DNA of 64,000 nt from Pantoea cypripedii (GCF_011395035.1 NZ_CP024768.1:1547377-1611376), one strand, 5' to 3'. Counted from the first letter of the stretch, positions 16,253-25,011 are shown. Numbers and translations: made by a program. The notes: generated by a model not told the origin, from the letters alone.

Positions 16253-16280
16253 ACAAAAAAGCCGGGTGGCGAAACCCGGC
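16253..16280 (-). terminator. Terminator of dinI
   Basis: GCCGGGT (16261-16267) pairs with ACCCGGC (16274-16280) around a 6-base loop. On the leftward strand it is followed by TTTTTTG and a second T run (16248-16260). It starts 18 bases after the dinI stop. Confidence 0.85.
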
Positions 16281-16298
16281 AAAACTGCGCAGTGGCGG

Positions 16299-16544
16299 TT
16301 AATCGGTAATAAACCAGTCGTCAGCGCTTTCCCAGGTTTCCTGCAAAATATCACTGATGCGATCGCGATTTTCTTTGCAGCCACCAAATACGCTGAGCTG
16401 GTTGCCGCTGGCGTAACGGATTTTGACATGATGTTCGTCGTCGGGAAAATCCCGGCTGATGCGGCGGGTAAGTTCGGCGCTCAGCGCGTCAAGTGCGCCA
16501 GCAGGAAGGGGTTGAGTTTTTGCTACGGTAATTTCGACACGCAT
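16299..16544 (-). CDS. dinI: DNA damage-inducible protein DinI
   Basis: An 81-residue regulator that binds RecA filaments, stabilising them and limiting co-protease action on UmuD and LexA. I start at ATG 16544 (MRVEITVAK), which matches the family start and the E. coli length of 81; the frame is open 19 codons further but that stretch crosses the promoter. The acidic C-terminal helix characteristic of DinI is visible (ISDILQETWESADDWF). A LexA box lies 20 bases upstream, so it is an SOS gene with its own promoter although it follows pyrC. Confidence 0.95.
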   Translation of the reverse strand: MRVEITVAKTQPLPAGALDALSAELTRRISRDFPDDEHHVKIRYASGNQLSVFGGCKENRDRISDILQETWESADDWFITD

Positions 16545-16563
16545 AAACACCTCCGGAATAATA

Positions 16564-16583
16564 TACTGGCTATTTGTACAGTA
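16564..16583 (-). promoter_or_regulatory. LexA (SOS) operator of dinI
   Basis: A 20-base site begins TACTG and ends ACAGTA. It matches the consensus TACTGT-N8-ACAGTA at all but one position: CTGG replaces CTGT in the left arm. It is correctly placed just upstream of the dinI start. Confidence 0.88.
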
Positions 16584-16612
16584 TATTGCTTCCGAAGGCA
16601 AGCATCATCACA

Positions 16613-17659
16613 TCAGGCGGTTACGCGCCAGTTCAGGGTCTCACCGGCCAGGAAAGGCACCAGGGTATCATCGGCGATGGCCACGGTCTGTTCGACAGTC
16701 CAGGGTTCACGCACCAGCGTCAGTGTCCCCTCATTCAGTGGCAGACCATAGAAGTTCGGACCATTCTCGGAGCAGAACGCTTCGAAATGTTGCAGCGCAT
16801 CCAGTTCCTCAAATACGGTGGCGTAAGCTGGCAGAGAAGTCGGAGCATTAAACACCCCGGCACAACCACAGCTGGCCTCTTTCAGATGACGCAGGTGTGG
16901 GGCGGTATCGGTGCCGAGGAATACACGACGGTTGCCACTGGCGACCAGTTTACGCAGCGCTTCCTGGTGGATATTACGTTTCAGGATCGGCAGGCAATAC
17001 AGATGCGGACGCACACCGCCCACCAGCATATGGTTGCGGTTAAACATCAGGTGTTGTGGCGTAATGGTGGCACCGAGCAGTTCATTACCGGCGGCAAGAT
17101 ATTCCGCCGCTTCTTTGGTGGTGATGTGTTCCATCACCACTTTCAATGCCGGGAACTGCTGACGCAGCGGTTCCAGCACCGTCTCAATAAAACGCGCTTC
17201 ACGGTCAAAAATATCGATGTGAGAATCGGTCACTTCACCGTGTACCAGCATCGGCATACCGATCTGCTGCATCCGCTCCAGCACGCGTGCAATGGAGGCA
17301 ATATTGGTGACGCCGTGGCTGGAGTTGGTGGTGGCGTGAGCGGGATAAAGTTTAGCGGCGGTGAATACGCCAGCCCGGAAGCCCTGCTCGATCTCATCCG
17401 GGTCGAGAGAGTCGGTCAGATAGCAGGTCATCAGCGGTGTAAAGGCGTGTCCGGCGGGTAAGGCCGCAAGGATGCGATCCCGATAGGCCACCGCAGCCGC
17501 GACGCTGGTCACCGGCGGAACCAGGTTTGGCATGACAATGGCACGACTGTTTACCGCACTGGTATAAGGCAACACGGCCTGTAACATCGCGCCATCGCGC
17601 AGATGAATATGCCAGTCGTCAGGGCGGCGAATCGTGATTTGCTGGGGTTGGGCTGTCAT
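16613..17659 (-). CDS. pyrC: Dihydroorotase PyrC
   Basis: A 348-residue class II dihydroorotase, third step of de novo pyrimidine synthesis (carbamoyl aspartate to dihydroorotate). The binuclear zinc site is complete: His17 and His19 in WHIHLRDG, the carboxylated Lys103 in AAKLYPAHAT, His140-region VHGEV, His177-region MEHITTKEA, and the Asp in LGTDTAPH. The length equals E. coli. A PurR-like box lies about 70 bases upstream. E. coli pyrC is also controlled by pyrimidine-sensitive start-site switching that makes a leader hairpin; the leader here (17660-17700) contains GC-rich complementary segments that could do the same, but I have not proved it. Confidence 0.97.
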   Translation of the reverse strand: MTAQPQQITIRRPDDWHIHLRDGAMLQAVLPYTSAVNSRAIVMPNLVPPVTSVAAAVAYRDRILAALPAGHAFTPLMTCYLTDSLDPDEIEQGFRAGVFTAAKLYPAHATTNSSHGVTNIASIARVLERMQQIGMPMLVHGEVTDSHIDIFDREARFIETVLEPLRQQFPALKVVMEHITTKEAAEYLAAGNELLGATITPQHLMFNRNHMLVGGVRPHLYCLPILKRNIHQEALRKLVASGNRRVFLGTDTAPHLRHLKEASCGCAGVFNAPTSLPAYATVFEELDALQHFEAFCSENGPNFYGLPLNEGTLTLVREPWTVEQTVAIADDTLVPFLAGETLNWRVTA

Positions 17660-17725
17660 TCAAAAGGCTCCGGCTGAGTAGAAAACGAAAGGCACGTTTA
17701 GGCCGGGGAGTAAGCATAAGGATTT

Positions 17726-17741
17726 GGGCAACCGTTTGCAC
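17726..17741 (-). promoter_or_regulatory. PurR-like operator of pyrC
   Basis: GGGCAACCGTTTGCAC agrees with the PurR consensus ACGCAAACGTTTGCGT at 11 of 16 positions, including the central CGTTTGC. PurR is known to repress pyrC in E. coli, and the position, upstream of pyrC, is right. Confidence 0.6.
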
Positions 17742-17762
17742 GGGATTTTATGCGTCAGAAGC

Positions 17763-17786
17763 AAAACCGCGCCACAGCAGGCGCGG
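17763..17786 (-). terminator. Terminator of yceB
   Basis: CCGCGCC (17767-17773) pairs with GGCGCGG (17780-17786) around a 6-base loop, followed on the leftward strand by TTTTGCTT. It starts 10 bases after the yceB stop. Confidence 0.65.
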
Positions 17787-17795
17787 TCACGGGGG

Positions 17796-18359
17796 TTAAT
17801 CAGTGAAAGGGATCACCAGCTGGCCAGGTTTAACTTCCAGTCCTTTGGCGAATTTCTTCGCCAGCGCTTCACCTTTGCTGCGATCTTCGCTCAGCACATA
17901 AGCGGGTTTTTCATTGAAATAACGCTTCAGCGATTCATTCAGATAGGGAGTCAACGTCTTCATGATCGACGCCATTTTTTCCGGCTGCACCTGGGCGTCA
18001 ACAATTTCCAGATCATGCAGGTAAATCGCCCCCTGCTGAGGATTGAACACCGGTTGCGCCTTCATTTTGAGCTGCATTTCGGCCTGTTGCGGACCAAATA
18101 ATGAACTGACATTGATGGTCGCTTTGCCTGTCAGGGTAATTTTGCCGGGTTCTTCACGGCCAATCTGGCTGCTCAAATCACTCAGCACGATATGTGCATT
18201 CACCAGCCCGGAGACGCCAACATCTTTCTCGAAGTTATTGTGCTTTTGCAGCGCCTGATTCACTTCCTGCTCGCTGATGGTGTACTGCGTTAATTGGTTA
18301 CAGCCAGTCAGCAGCACGGCAAACAACAGGGCCAGTAGCCCGGAAAACGCCTTCTTCAT
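17796..18359 (-). CDS. yceB: YceB lipoprotein (DUF1439)
   Basis: A 187-residue lipoprotein of unknown function. I start at ATG 18359 (MKKAFSGLLALLF), giving a signal peptide with lipobox LLTGC and lipidated Cys19, as in the E. coli protein (186 residues); the open frame upstream has no family similarity. The mature part is the DUF1439 domain, which resembles lipid-binding tubular folds: YTISEQEVNQALQKHNNFEKDVG near the N-terminus and a beta-rich core. It lies upstream of pyrC in the same direction but is separated by its own terminator. Confidence 0.93.
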   Translation of the reverse strand: MKKAFSGLLALLFAVLLTGCNQLTQYTISEQEVNQALQKHNNFEKDVGVSGLVNAHIVLSDLSSQIGREEPGKITLTGKATINVSSLFGPQQAEMQLKMKAQPVFNPQQGAIYLHDLEIVDAQVQPEKMASIMKTLTPYLNESLKRYFNEKPAYVLSEDRSKGEALAKKFAKGLEVKPGQLVIPFTD

Positions 18360-18469
18360 ACTTTCCTCATCCTGAATGATACGGCAAACGAGGCATAGCG
18401 TGCCTGAATCAGGGGCAGGTGTCACCAGGAGAGAGATGAGAAGCGCCGGTGCGCCTCTCATCATGAGGG

Positions 18470-19117
18470 TCAGGCTGCGATAGAGGAGAGCAGGTTGACC
18501 TGGGTTTGCTTCGCCATATTGTCGCGATAATCGGCCACGCGGCTGGGCCATTCAATACCCGCAACCAGTGTTAAGGAACGTAACAACGGAAACAGATGGA
18601 TATCATCTTCGGAAAGCTCGCCGTTCACCGCATTAGGTTTGACGATTAACTTATCCAGCTGACGCAAATCGTCACTGACGTTTTTTATCAGCCCTGGCGC
18701 GTGCTTGCGCAGTTCAGTGAAGTCGCCAATGTTGGCCTGTTTTTTCTCGCGGAAATAGTTACGCGCTTCCGGCGTAGCGAACTCAGCGAAGCCCGCGTCG
18801 GCGATACGGGGTAGCAGCAGTTTGTTGACGTAACCATTGACGCGACGCAGCCAGTCGCTGATGGCCGGATTGGCTTTGCCATTCAGCAGCGGTTCACCAT
18901 CTTGCTTATCCACCAGACGCACAATATCCAGGCTTTCCGGCATCGCGCTGCCATCCGCCTTTTGCAGAATGGGCGCCATCTTCTGACCAATCAGTTTTTT
19001 GGGTGTGTTCTCGTCGTCATTGAGCATGACCACCAGCTCGACTGGCAGATTTTTCAACCCAAAAATCATGCGTGCTTTGACGCAGAAAGGGCAGTGATCG
19101 TAGATGTAGAGTTTCAT
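18470..19117 (-). CDS. grxB: Glutaredoxin 2 (GrxB)
   Basis: A 215-residue GST-like glutaredoxin, reducing mixed disulfides with glutathione. The N-terminal thioredoxin fold has the dithiol site Cys9-Pro-Phe-Cys12 (YDHCPFCVKAR) and the cis-Pro region KMAPIL. The C-terminal all-helical domain (about residues 80-215) contains LRRVNGYVNKLLLPRIADAGFAEF. The length equals E. coli. GGAGAAAC precedes the start. The neighbours yceB and mdtH are the same as in E. coli. Confidence 0.96.
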   Translation of the reverse strand: MKLYIYDHCPFCVKARMIFGLKNLPVELVVMLNDDENTPKKLIGQKMAPILQKADGSAMPESLDIVRLVDKQDGEPLLNGKANPAISDWLRRVNGYVNKLLLPRIADAGFAEFATPEARNYFREKKQANIGDFTELRKHAPGLIKNVSDDLRQLDKLIVKPNAVNGELSEDDIHLFPLLRSLTLVAGIEWPSRVADYRDNMAKQTQVNLLSSIAA

Positions 19118-19207
19118 CCCGTTTCTCCTGTGATTATCAGGGTGACTGGCGTCACCCTTTTTTATCGGCGTGCGGGAAGTATGGGAGAGAAAGGCGACCG
19201 GGGCAAA

Positions 19208-20410
19208 TCAGCTGCTGAACAACGCCGGGGCGACCGCGCGTGGCTGAAATTGCCACCACAGGGCCAGCAGCGTCACGCCACCTACGGTACTGAGCAGCAT
19301 CCAGGGTAATTCCGGCAACGACAGTTGCTGGCCTAAATCGAACATCCAGCCTCCGCCGGAATAGCCAATCAGGCCACCCAGAGCCAGCCCGAGACGGCTG
19401 AAACCCATATAGCTGCCACGGGCGCGTGAGCTGGCAAGCGATGCGCTCAGCGTTTCTCGCGCCGGTTCCGCGATGATCGAACCGAGATAGAACACGGCGA
19501 TCAGGAAGAACAGTGACGGCAGCGTGGTGGTCAGGCCAACCGGTAACAGGCTGATGGTCATCAAAAACAGCCCGGCCATCAGACGTGTTTCGAGGCGGAA
19601 ACGTTTTTCGCTCCAGCGCGCCAGCGGATAGAGCAGGCTGAGTGACAGCATTGCTTCGATGGCGTACATCCATTTCACTGCCGCCGGGGCACCTGCGACC
19701 TGGTTCACCATCACCGGCAACATCAGCATCACCTGCACCGCAAGAATGTAATAACCCGTCAGCGTCAGCACATACAGGCGGAAGCGTTTGTCCTGCCAGA
19801 CGCGTTGCATGCCATCACGCATCGCAATACGCTCGGTGGAAATGCGCCAGGCCGGTAACCAGATAGCATTGAATAAAGCGGCGCTGACGAACACCGCCGC
19901 GCCAACCCAGCATACCAGGCGGAAATCCCACGCCAGCAGCCAGCTGCCAATCAGCGCCCCCAACACCGCGCCCGCGCTATCCTGCATCATCAGCAGTGAA
20001 AAGAAGCGGCCGCGTTCACGCGCTCTCACCAGCTTCACCACCATCGCGCTGCGGGGCGGATCGAACAGGGTGCCGCCGAGTCCGGATAGCAGACAAGCCA
20101 GCCACAACAGCCAGGGTTCATGGGCGAGGGCCATACAGGCAAAGCCCGCCGCACGCATTAACATGCCGGTGACGATCAGGGGACGCGCACCGAAACGGTC
20201 GGCAATCGCACCGCCGAAGATGCCGAAACCCTGCTGCACAAACTGCCGCAGGCCGAGGGCAATGCCGACCATCAGCGCAGCCCAGCCGAGCTGTTCGACG
20301 AAGTGAATGGAGATAAGGGGAAATACCACAAAAAATCCCAATACCACCAGCATGTTATCCACTAATAAAAATGTTTTACCGAGGCGTCGTGCCCGCGCAA
20401 CCCGAGACAT
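19208..20410 (-). CDS. mdtH: Major facilitator multidrug transporter MdtH
   Basis: A 400-residue, 12-helix MFS drug:proton antiporter. Features: N-terminal basic MSRVARARRLGKTFLLVDNMLVVLGFFVVFPLISIHF start, the loop 2-3 MFS signature region GGAIADRFGARPLIV, and LARWSEKRFRLETRLM between domains. E. coli MdtH (402) gives resistance to norfloxacin and enoxacin when overexpressed. It is divergent from rimJ. A perfect 7-bp hairpin (19140-19146 with 19151-19157) lies between mdtH and grxB, but its T run is on the rightward strand, so it would not terminate mdtH in the usual way. Confidence 0.94.
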   Translation of the reverse strand: MSRVARARRLGKTFLLVDNMLVVLGFFVVFPLISIHFVEQLGWAALMVGIALGLRQFVQQGFGIFGGAIADRFGARPLIVTGMLMRAAGFACMALAHEPWLLWLACLLSGLGGTLFDPPRSAMVVKLVRARERGRFFSLLMMQDSAGAVLGALIGSWLLAWDFRLVCWVGAAVFVSAALFNAIWLPAWRISTERIAMRDGMQRVWQDKRFRLYVLTLTGYYILAVQVMLMLPVMVNQVAGAPAAVKWMYAIEAMLSLSLLYPLARWSEKRFRLETRLMAGLFLMTISLLPVGLTTTLPSLFFLIAVFYLGSIIAEPARETLSASLASSRARGSYMGFSRLGLALGGLIGYSGGGWMFDLGQQLSLPELPWMLLSTVGGVTLLALWWQFQPRAVAPALFSS

Positions 20411-20657
20411 GCTAAATCCTGAGCAAGGAAGAGAGGAAAAAAGAGACCAGTTGGTCTATTTTCCGCCGCCGTACGGCAGAAAAACAGGATTATCAGGATG
20501 ATATTTTTTCATCGAAGCGGTAAGAAAATTTATCCTGATTAAGGATGAATTCCCGGGAACAGGATCCGGGGTTTTACCGCAGGCGGGGTGACGGTTATAG
20601 TGAGATATAACGCCGCTGGCGTACTTCCTTCTTAAGCCATGGATTTCAGGAGTCAAG

Positions 20658-21251
20658 ATGTTTGGCTATCGTTCTGCTGGGCCGCGCGTGCGTCTCACTA
20701 CCGATCGTTTGGTGGTTCGTTTAGTTCATGAGCGTGATGCCTGGCGGCTGGCGGATTACTACGCGGAAAACCGCGTGTTTCTCAAGCCCTGGGAGCCGGT
20801 ACGCGATGAAAGCCATTGTTATCCGTCTGGCTGGCAAGCGCGTCTGGGACTGATTGCCGACATGCATAAGCAAGGCTCGGCATTCTATTTTGTGTTGATG
20901 GATCAGGAAGAACGCGAAGTGCGGGGCGTCGCCAACTTTAGCAACGTACTGCGGGGTTCGTTCCATGCCTGTTATCTTGGCTATTCACTGGGCGAAAAGT
21001 GGCAGGGGCAGGGGCTGATGTTTGAAGCGTTGCAGAGCGCAATCCGCTATATGCAACGGCAGCAGCATATGCACCGGATCATGGCCAACTATATGCCGCA
21101 TAATCAGCGCAGCGGCGATCTGCTGGCGCGGCTGGGCTTTGAAAAAGAGGGTTATGCCAAAGATTACCTGTTGATCGATGGCCGCTGGCAGGATCATGTT
21201 CTGACAGCGCTGACCTGGCGCGAGTGGACCCCGGACCGCCGCGGATCATAA
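20658..21251 (+). CDS. rimJ: Ribosomal protein S5 N-alanine acetyltransferase RimJ
   Basis: A 197-residue GNAT-family acetyltransferase that modifies the N-terminal alanine of ribosomal protein S5. The family start MFGYRS and RLTTDRLVVRLV are conserved, the acetyl-CoA loop is visible in LGEKWQGQGLMFEAL, and the C-terminal fold motif is LARLGFEKEGYAKDYLLIDG. The length is close to E. coli (194). It is the first gene of a rightward run rimJ-yceH-yceM, with 16 bases to yceH. Confidence 0.96.
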   Translation: MFGYRSAGPRVRLTTDRLVVRLVHERDAWRLADYYAENRVFLKPWEPVRDESHCYPSGWQARLGLIADMHKQGSAFYFVLMDQEEREVRGVANFSNVLRGSFHACYLGYSLGEKWQGQGLMFEALQSAIRYMQRQQHMHRIMANYMPHNQRSGDLLARLGFEKEGYAKDYLLIDGRWQDHVLTALTWREWTPDRRGS

Positions 21252-21267
21252 AAAAGGGAACAATGCG

Positions 21268-21906
21268 ATGAAAATGGCTTTATCGGCGCAGGCACTGCGC
21301 GTGATTGGTTGTCTGCTGGAAAAGCAGGTCACCACCCCGGATCAATATCCTCTGTCTCTCAATGGTGTGGTCACTGCCTGCAATCAGAAATCTAACCGCG
21401 AACCGGTGATGAACCTGAGCGAAAGCGAAGTGCAGTCACAACTGGACGAGCTGGTTAAAAAACACCTGGTCACCTCGAATAACGGTTTCGGCCAGCGCGT
21501 CAGCAAATATGAACAACGGTTCTGCAACTCGGCGTTTGGCAACCTGCAACTCAGCAGCGCCGAAGTCGCCGTATTGACGCTGCTGTTTTTACGCGGGGCA
21601 CAAACGCCAGGGGAGCTGCGTACCCGCAGCGGTCGCCTGCATGAATTCAGTGACATGAATGAAGTTGAACAGACACTGAATCATTTGCTCAGCCGCGAAG
21701 ATGGCCCGATGGTGGTGCGGCTGGCGCGTGAACCGGGCAAACGCGAAAGTCGTTATATGCATCTGTTTGGTGGTGACGTGGTGGAGACATCCGAACCGGC
21801 AGGCGAATCAGACCATCCGGGGCTTGAAGCCCGTGTTGCACAACTGGAAGAAACTGTGGCGCAGTTGCAGGCACAGCTCGAACAGCTGCTGCAAAAGGAG
21901 CATTAA
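21268..21906 (+). CDS. yceH: YceH (DUF480, winged-helix-like protein)
   Basis: A 212-residue protein of unknown function with two winged-helix domains by family structure. Conserved blocks: ARVIGCLLEKQ-like LRVIGCLLEKQVTTPDQYPLSLNGVVTACNQK near the N-terminus, KYEQRFCNSAFG, RGAQTPGELR and EPGKRESRYMHLFGG. The C-terminal 40 residues form a coiled coil (LEARVAQLEETVAQLQAQLEQLL). It sits between rimJ and yceM, with one base between its stop and the next start, so the two are translationally close. Confidence 0.94.
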   Translation: MKMALSAQALRVIGCLLEKQVTTPDQYPLSLNGVVTACNQKSNREPVMNLSESEVQSQLDELVKKHLVTSNNGFGQRVSKYEQRFCNSAFGNLQLSSAEVAVLTLLFLRGAQTPGELRTRSGRLHEFSDMNEVEQTLNHLLSREDGPMVVRLAREPGKRESRYMHLFGGDVVETSEPAGESDHPGLEARVAQLEETVAQLQAQLEQLLQKEH

Positions 21907-21907
21907 G

Positions 21908-22828
21908 ATGACGCTACGTATCGGGATTGTTGGTTTGGGCGGCATTGCACAAAAAGCCTGGCTGTCCGTATTATCTCAGGCCGAAAGCTGGCAGCTGGCG
22001 GGTGCCTTTTCCCCCAATCAGGCCAAAGCACAGCCCATCTGCGACAGCTACCGCATACCTTATTTTGCCACGCTGGACGCGCTGGCGGCGGCCAGCGATG
22101 CGGTGTTCGTTCATAGCAGCACCGCTTCGCATTATGAGGTGGTAAAAGCGTTGCTGCTGGCAGATAAAGATGTCTGCGTCGATAAGCCGCTGGCGGAAAC
22201 CCTGCAACAGGCGGAAGCGCTGGTGGCGCTGGCGGAGAAACGTAAACGTAAACTGATGGTGGCGTTTAATCGCCGCTTTGCGCCGCGTTATCAGCAGTTG
22301 CAGGCGCAGATGGCCAATGCCGCTTCACTGCGGATTGAAAAGCACCGCACGGACAGCGTCGGGCCGCAGGATTTGCGTTTTACCCTGCTGGATGATTATC
22401 TGCATGTCGTCGATACCGCGCTGTGGCTGGCGGGTGGCAAGCTGACGCGTCAGCATGGTCATATTGAGACCAATGAGCAGGGCGCGATGCTGTATGCCGA
22501 GCATCATTTCTCTGCCGGGGGCTTACAAATCACCACCAGCATGCATCGCCGTGCGGGCACCCAACGTGAAGTGGTGACGGCCGTTTGCGATGGCGATTAT
22601 ATCCAGATCGCCGAAATGCGTGACTGGCAGCAGGAAAATCGCGCGGGTTTACGTCTGGAGGCTCCCGCCGCGTGGCAGAGTCATCTTACCCAGCGTGGAT
22701 TTAGCGGCGCTGCCCATCATTTTATTCAGTGCGTGCAAAATCAGACGATGCCTGAAACCAGTGGCGAACAAGCGCTGGCGGCACAGCGGCTGGTGGAGAA
22801 GTTGTGGCGCGATGCTGAGCAGGAATAA
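21908..22828 (+). CDS. yceM: Predicted NAD(P)-binding oxidoreductase YceM (MviM), Gfo/Idh/MocA family
   Basis: A 306-residue putative dehydrogenase. The N-terminal Rossmann fold starts LRIGIVGLGGIAQKAW, with the family's conserved EKP-like segment present as DKPLAETLQQAEAL (about residue 98), and a C-terminal alpha/beta substrate domain follows. Substrate unknown. The start at ATG 21908, one base after the yceH stop, is supported by AAGGAG upstream and by family length (307 in E. coli); the frame is open into yceH but that part is not homologous. murJ follows after 121 bases. Confidence 0.94.
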   Translation: MTLRIGIVGLGGIAQKAWLSVLSQAESWQLAGAFSPNQAKAQPICDSYRIPYFATLDALAAASDAVFVHSSTASHYEVVKALLLADKDVCVDKPLAETLQQAEALVALAEKRKRKLMVAFNRRFAPRYQQLQAQMANAASLRIEKHRTDSVGPQDLRFTLLDDYLHVVDTALWLAGGKLTRQHGHIETNEQGAMLYAEHHFSAGGLQITTSMHRRAGTQREVVTAVCDGDYIQIAEMRDWQQENRAGLRLEAPAAWQSHLTQRGFSGAAHHFIQCVQNQTMPETSGEQALAAQRLVEKLWRDAEQE

Positions 22829-22949
22829 TCCCTTGTAACACTCAATGCTGGTCATTTCCCGTTGTGGCAGTAGACTATCGCCGGGCATCTCAGGATGTCC
22901 GCGCTAAGTTGCTCATTTATCCGACACTTTTCAGGATGCGCCGCCAATT

Positions 22950-24488
22950 ATGAATTTGTTGAAATCGCTGGCAGCGGTCAGTTCAATGACCCTGTTTTCC
23001 CGCGTGCTGGGCTTTGCCCGCGATGCCATTGTGGCGCGGGTGTTTGGCGCCGGGATGGCGACCGACGCCTTCTTTGTTGCCTTTAAATTGCCTAATCTGT
23101 TGCGACGAATTTTCGCCGAGGGGGCATTTTCTCAGGCGTTCGTGCCGATTCTGGCCGAATACAAAAGCAAGCAGGGCGACGACGCCACCCGCGTGTTTGT
23201 GGCTTATGTTTCCGGGTTATTAACGCTGGTGCTGGCGCTGGTCACGGTGCTGGGGATGGTGGCCGCGCCCTGGGTGATTGTGATTACCGCGCCGGGGTTT
23301 GCCGATACTGCGGACAAATTTGCGTTAACCAGTTCGCTGCTGCGCGTTACCTTTCCTTATATTCTGCTGATTTCGCTGGCGTCGCTGGCCGGGGCTATCC
23401 TCAATACCTGGAACCGCTTCTCCGTGCCTGCCTTTGCGCCGACACTGTTGAACATCAGCATGATTGGTTTTGCGCTCTTTGCCGCGCCGCATTTCCATCC
23501 GCCGGTGATGGCGCTGGCGTGGGCCGTGGTGGTGGGAGGGGTGTTGCAGTTGTTCTATCAACTGCCGCACCTGAAGAAAATCGGCATGCTGGTGCTGCCG
23601 CGCATTAACCTGCGCGATGCGGGTGTCTGGCGTGTGATGCGTCAGATGGGACCGGCGATTCTTGGCGTATCCGTCAGCCAGATTTCATTGATTATCAATA
23701 CTATTTTCGCCTCGTTTCTGGTTTCCGGCTCGGTTTCCTGGATGTACTACGCCGATCGCCTGATGGAGTTTCCTTCCGGGGTGTTAGGGGTGGCGTTGGG
23801 GACCATTCTGTTGCCGTCGCTGGCGAAAAGTTTTTCCAGCGGCAATCACGATGAATATTCCCGCCTGATGGATTGGGGCCTGCGTCTTTGCTGTCTGCTG
23901 GCGTTGCCCAGCGCCGTGGCGCTCGGCATCCTCTCAGGTCCGCTGACCATCGCCTTATTCCAGTACGGTAAATTCACCGCCTTTGACGCCGCCATGACGC
24001 AGCGCGCCCTGATTGCCTATTCGGTCGGGCTGATGGGGCTGATTGTGGTGAAAGTACTGGCACCGGGTTTCTATTCCCGTCAGGACATTAAAACGCCGGT
24101 GAAGATCGCCATTATTACCTTGATCATGACGCAGCTGATGAACCTTGCGTTTATTGGTCCGCTGAAACATGCGGGGTTGTCGCTGTCGATTGGCCTGGCG
24201 GCTTGTCTGAATGCGGCACTGCTGTACTGGCAACTGCGTAAGCAACAGATTTTCCAGCCACAGCCGGGCTGGTTTAGCTTTTTACTGCGTCTGTTGATTG
24301 CCGTGCTGGCGATGGCTGCGGCTCTGCTGGGTTTGCTTTATGTGATGCCAGCCTGGGAAGAGGGACATATGTGGTGGCGCTTGCTGCGTCTGGCGGGAGT
24401 CTGTGCCGTCGGGGGGGGGGCATACTTTGTCATGCTGGGTGTGCTTGGCTTCCGCCCGCGTGATTTCGCCCGCCGTACTCAGGGCTGA
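22950..24488 (+). CDS. murJ: Lipid II flippase MurJ (MviN)
   Basis: A 512-residue, 14-helix MOP-superfamily flippase that moves lipid II across the inner membrane for peptidoglycan synthesis; essential in E. coli. The N-terminus MNLLKSLAAVSSMTLFSRVLGFARDA carries the family's Arg residues of helix 1, and RRIFAEGAFSQAFVPILAEY is highly conserved. The length matches E. coli (511). An unusual feature is a run of ten G (24411-24420) encoding three Gly near the C-terminus, which could slip during replication. A triple-palindrome repeat follows the stop. Confidence 0.97.
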   Translation: MNLLKSLAAVSSMTLFSRVLGFARDAIVARVFGAGMATDAFFVAFKLPNLLRRIFAEGAFSQAFVPILAEYKSKQGDDATRVFVAYVSGLLTLVLALVTVLGMVAAPWVIVITAPGFADTADKFALTSSLLRVTFPYILLISLASLAGAILNTWNRFSVPAFAPTLLNISMIGFALFAAPHFHPPVMALAWAVVVGGVLQLFYQLPHLKKIGMLVLPRINLRDAGVWRVMRQMGPAILGVSVSQISLIINTIFASFLVSGSVSWMYYADRLMEFPSGVLGVALGTILLPSLAKSFSSGNHDEYSRLMDWGLRLCCLLALPSAVALGILSGPLTIALFQYGKFTAFDAAMTQRALIAYSVGLMGLIVVKVLAPGFYSRQDIKTPVKIAIITLIMTQLMNLAFIGPLKHAGLSLSIGLAACLNAALLYWQLRKQQIFQPQPGWFSFLLRLLIAVLAMAAALLGLLYVMPAWEEGHMWWRLLRLAGVCAVGGGAYFVMLGVLGFRPRDFARRTQG

Positions 24489-24489
24489 C

Positions 24490-24541
24490 GGTGCGCATCA
24501 ATGCGCACCCTACGGATGTAGGGTCGGCATTGATGCCGACC
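24490..24541. repeat. Triple-palindrome intergenic repeat (REP/BIME-like)
   Basis: Three adjoining perfect hairpins: GGTGCGCA/TGCGCACC (24490-24509), CCCTAC/GTAGGG (24508-24523) and GGTCGGCA/TGCCGACC (24522-24541). They lie between the convergent stops of murJ and flgN. The structure resembles dispersed extragenic palindromes of enterobacteria. It may also act as a two-way terminator. I see only one copy in this window. Confidence 0.7.
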
Positions 24542-24574
24542 GGGTCAATAAAGGAACGGATTTGTCCCGGTCGG

Positions 24575-25006
24575 TTACCCTTTGCGACTGAGCGTCGCCT
24601 GGCCTTTGCCCAATCCGTCCGGACCGTAAAATGCCTGGGTCTGATGGGGTTTGAGTACCGTTAACGCCTCATCAGTAAAGCGAATTTGCTGCTGCAACAG
24701 CAAGCCATTGTGCGTATTGGCATCACGCAGGCGCTGCGTATGCTGCTGGATGCTGCTCCAGCGGCGAGACATTTCACTGTGACCACGATAAGGTGCCTGG
24801 GTGCCGCTACTCTGCTCGGTAGTCCGGCGCATTTCGTCCAGATAGTTCAGCGTTGAAAGCAGCGCGCTCTTATCTTCAGTAATGCGCTGCAACAGGTTGC
24901 CGTTAATCAAACCGGCACCCAGTTGCTGCTGCTCCTCATTGATGACTTCACTCAGTGAGGAGAGCACTTCCTGCATCTTATCTAAGGTGGTCAACAGATT
25001 GTTCAT
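24575..25006 (-). CDS. flgN: Flagellar export chaperone FlgN
   Basis: A 143-residue helical chaperone that delivers the hook-filament junction proteins FlgK and FlgL to the type III export gate. Predicted all-helical, with NLLTTLDKMQEVLSSLSEVINEEQQQL at the N-terminus and FTDEALTVLKPHQTQAFYGPDGLGK near the C-terminus, typical of the family. It follows flgM with five bases between stop and start, forming the flgMN operon, driven by the sigma-28 site before flgM and by read-through from flgA. Confidence 0.93.
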   Translation of the reverse strand: MNNLLTTLDKMQEVLSSLSEVINEEQQQLGAGLINGNLLQRITEDKSALLSTLNYLDEMRRTTEQSSGTQAPYRGHSEMSRRWSSIQQHTQRLRDANTHNGLLLQQQIRFTDEALTVLKPHQTQAFYGPDGLGKGQATLSRKG

Positions 25007-25011
25007 CGGGA

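Noticed and set aside
16574..17461. Long rightward open frame (295 codons) opposite pyrC
   Set aside because: It lies entirely antisense to the well-supported pyrC gene, has no ribosome binding site or recognisable domain, and its length follows from codon bias on the other strand.
19140..19163. Hairpin with T run between grxB and mdtH
   Set aside because: Stem and T run are oriented for rightward transcription, but both genes are leftward; it is not a convincing terminator for either.
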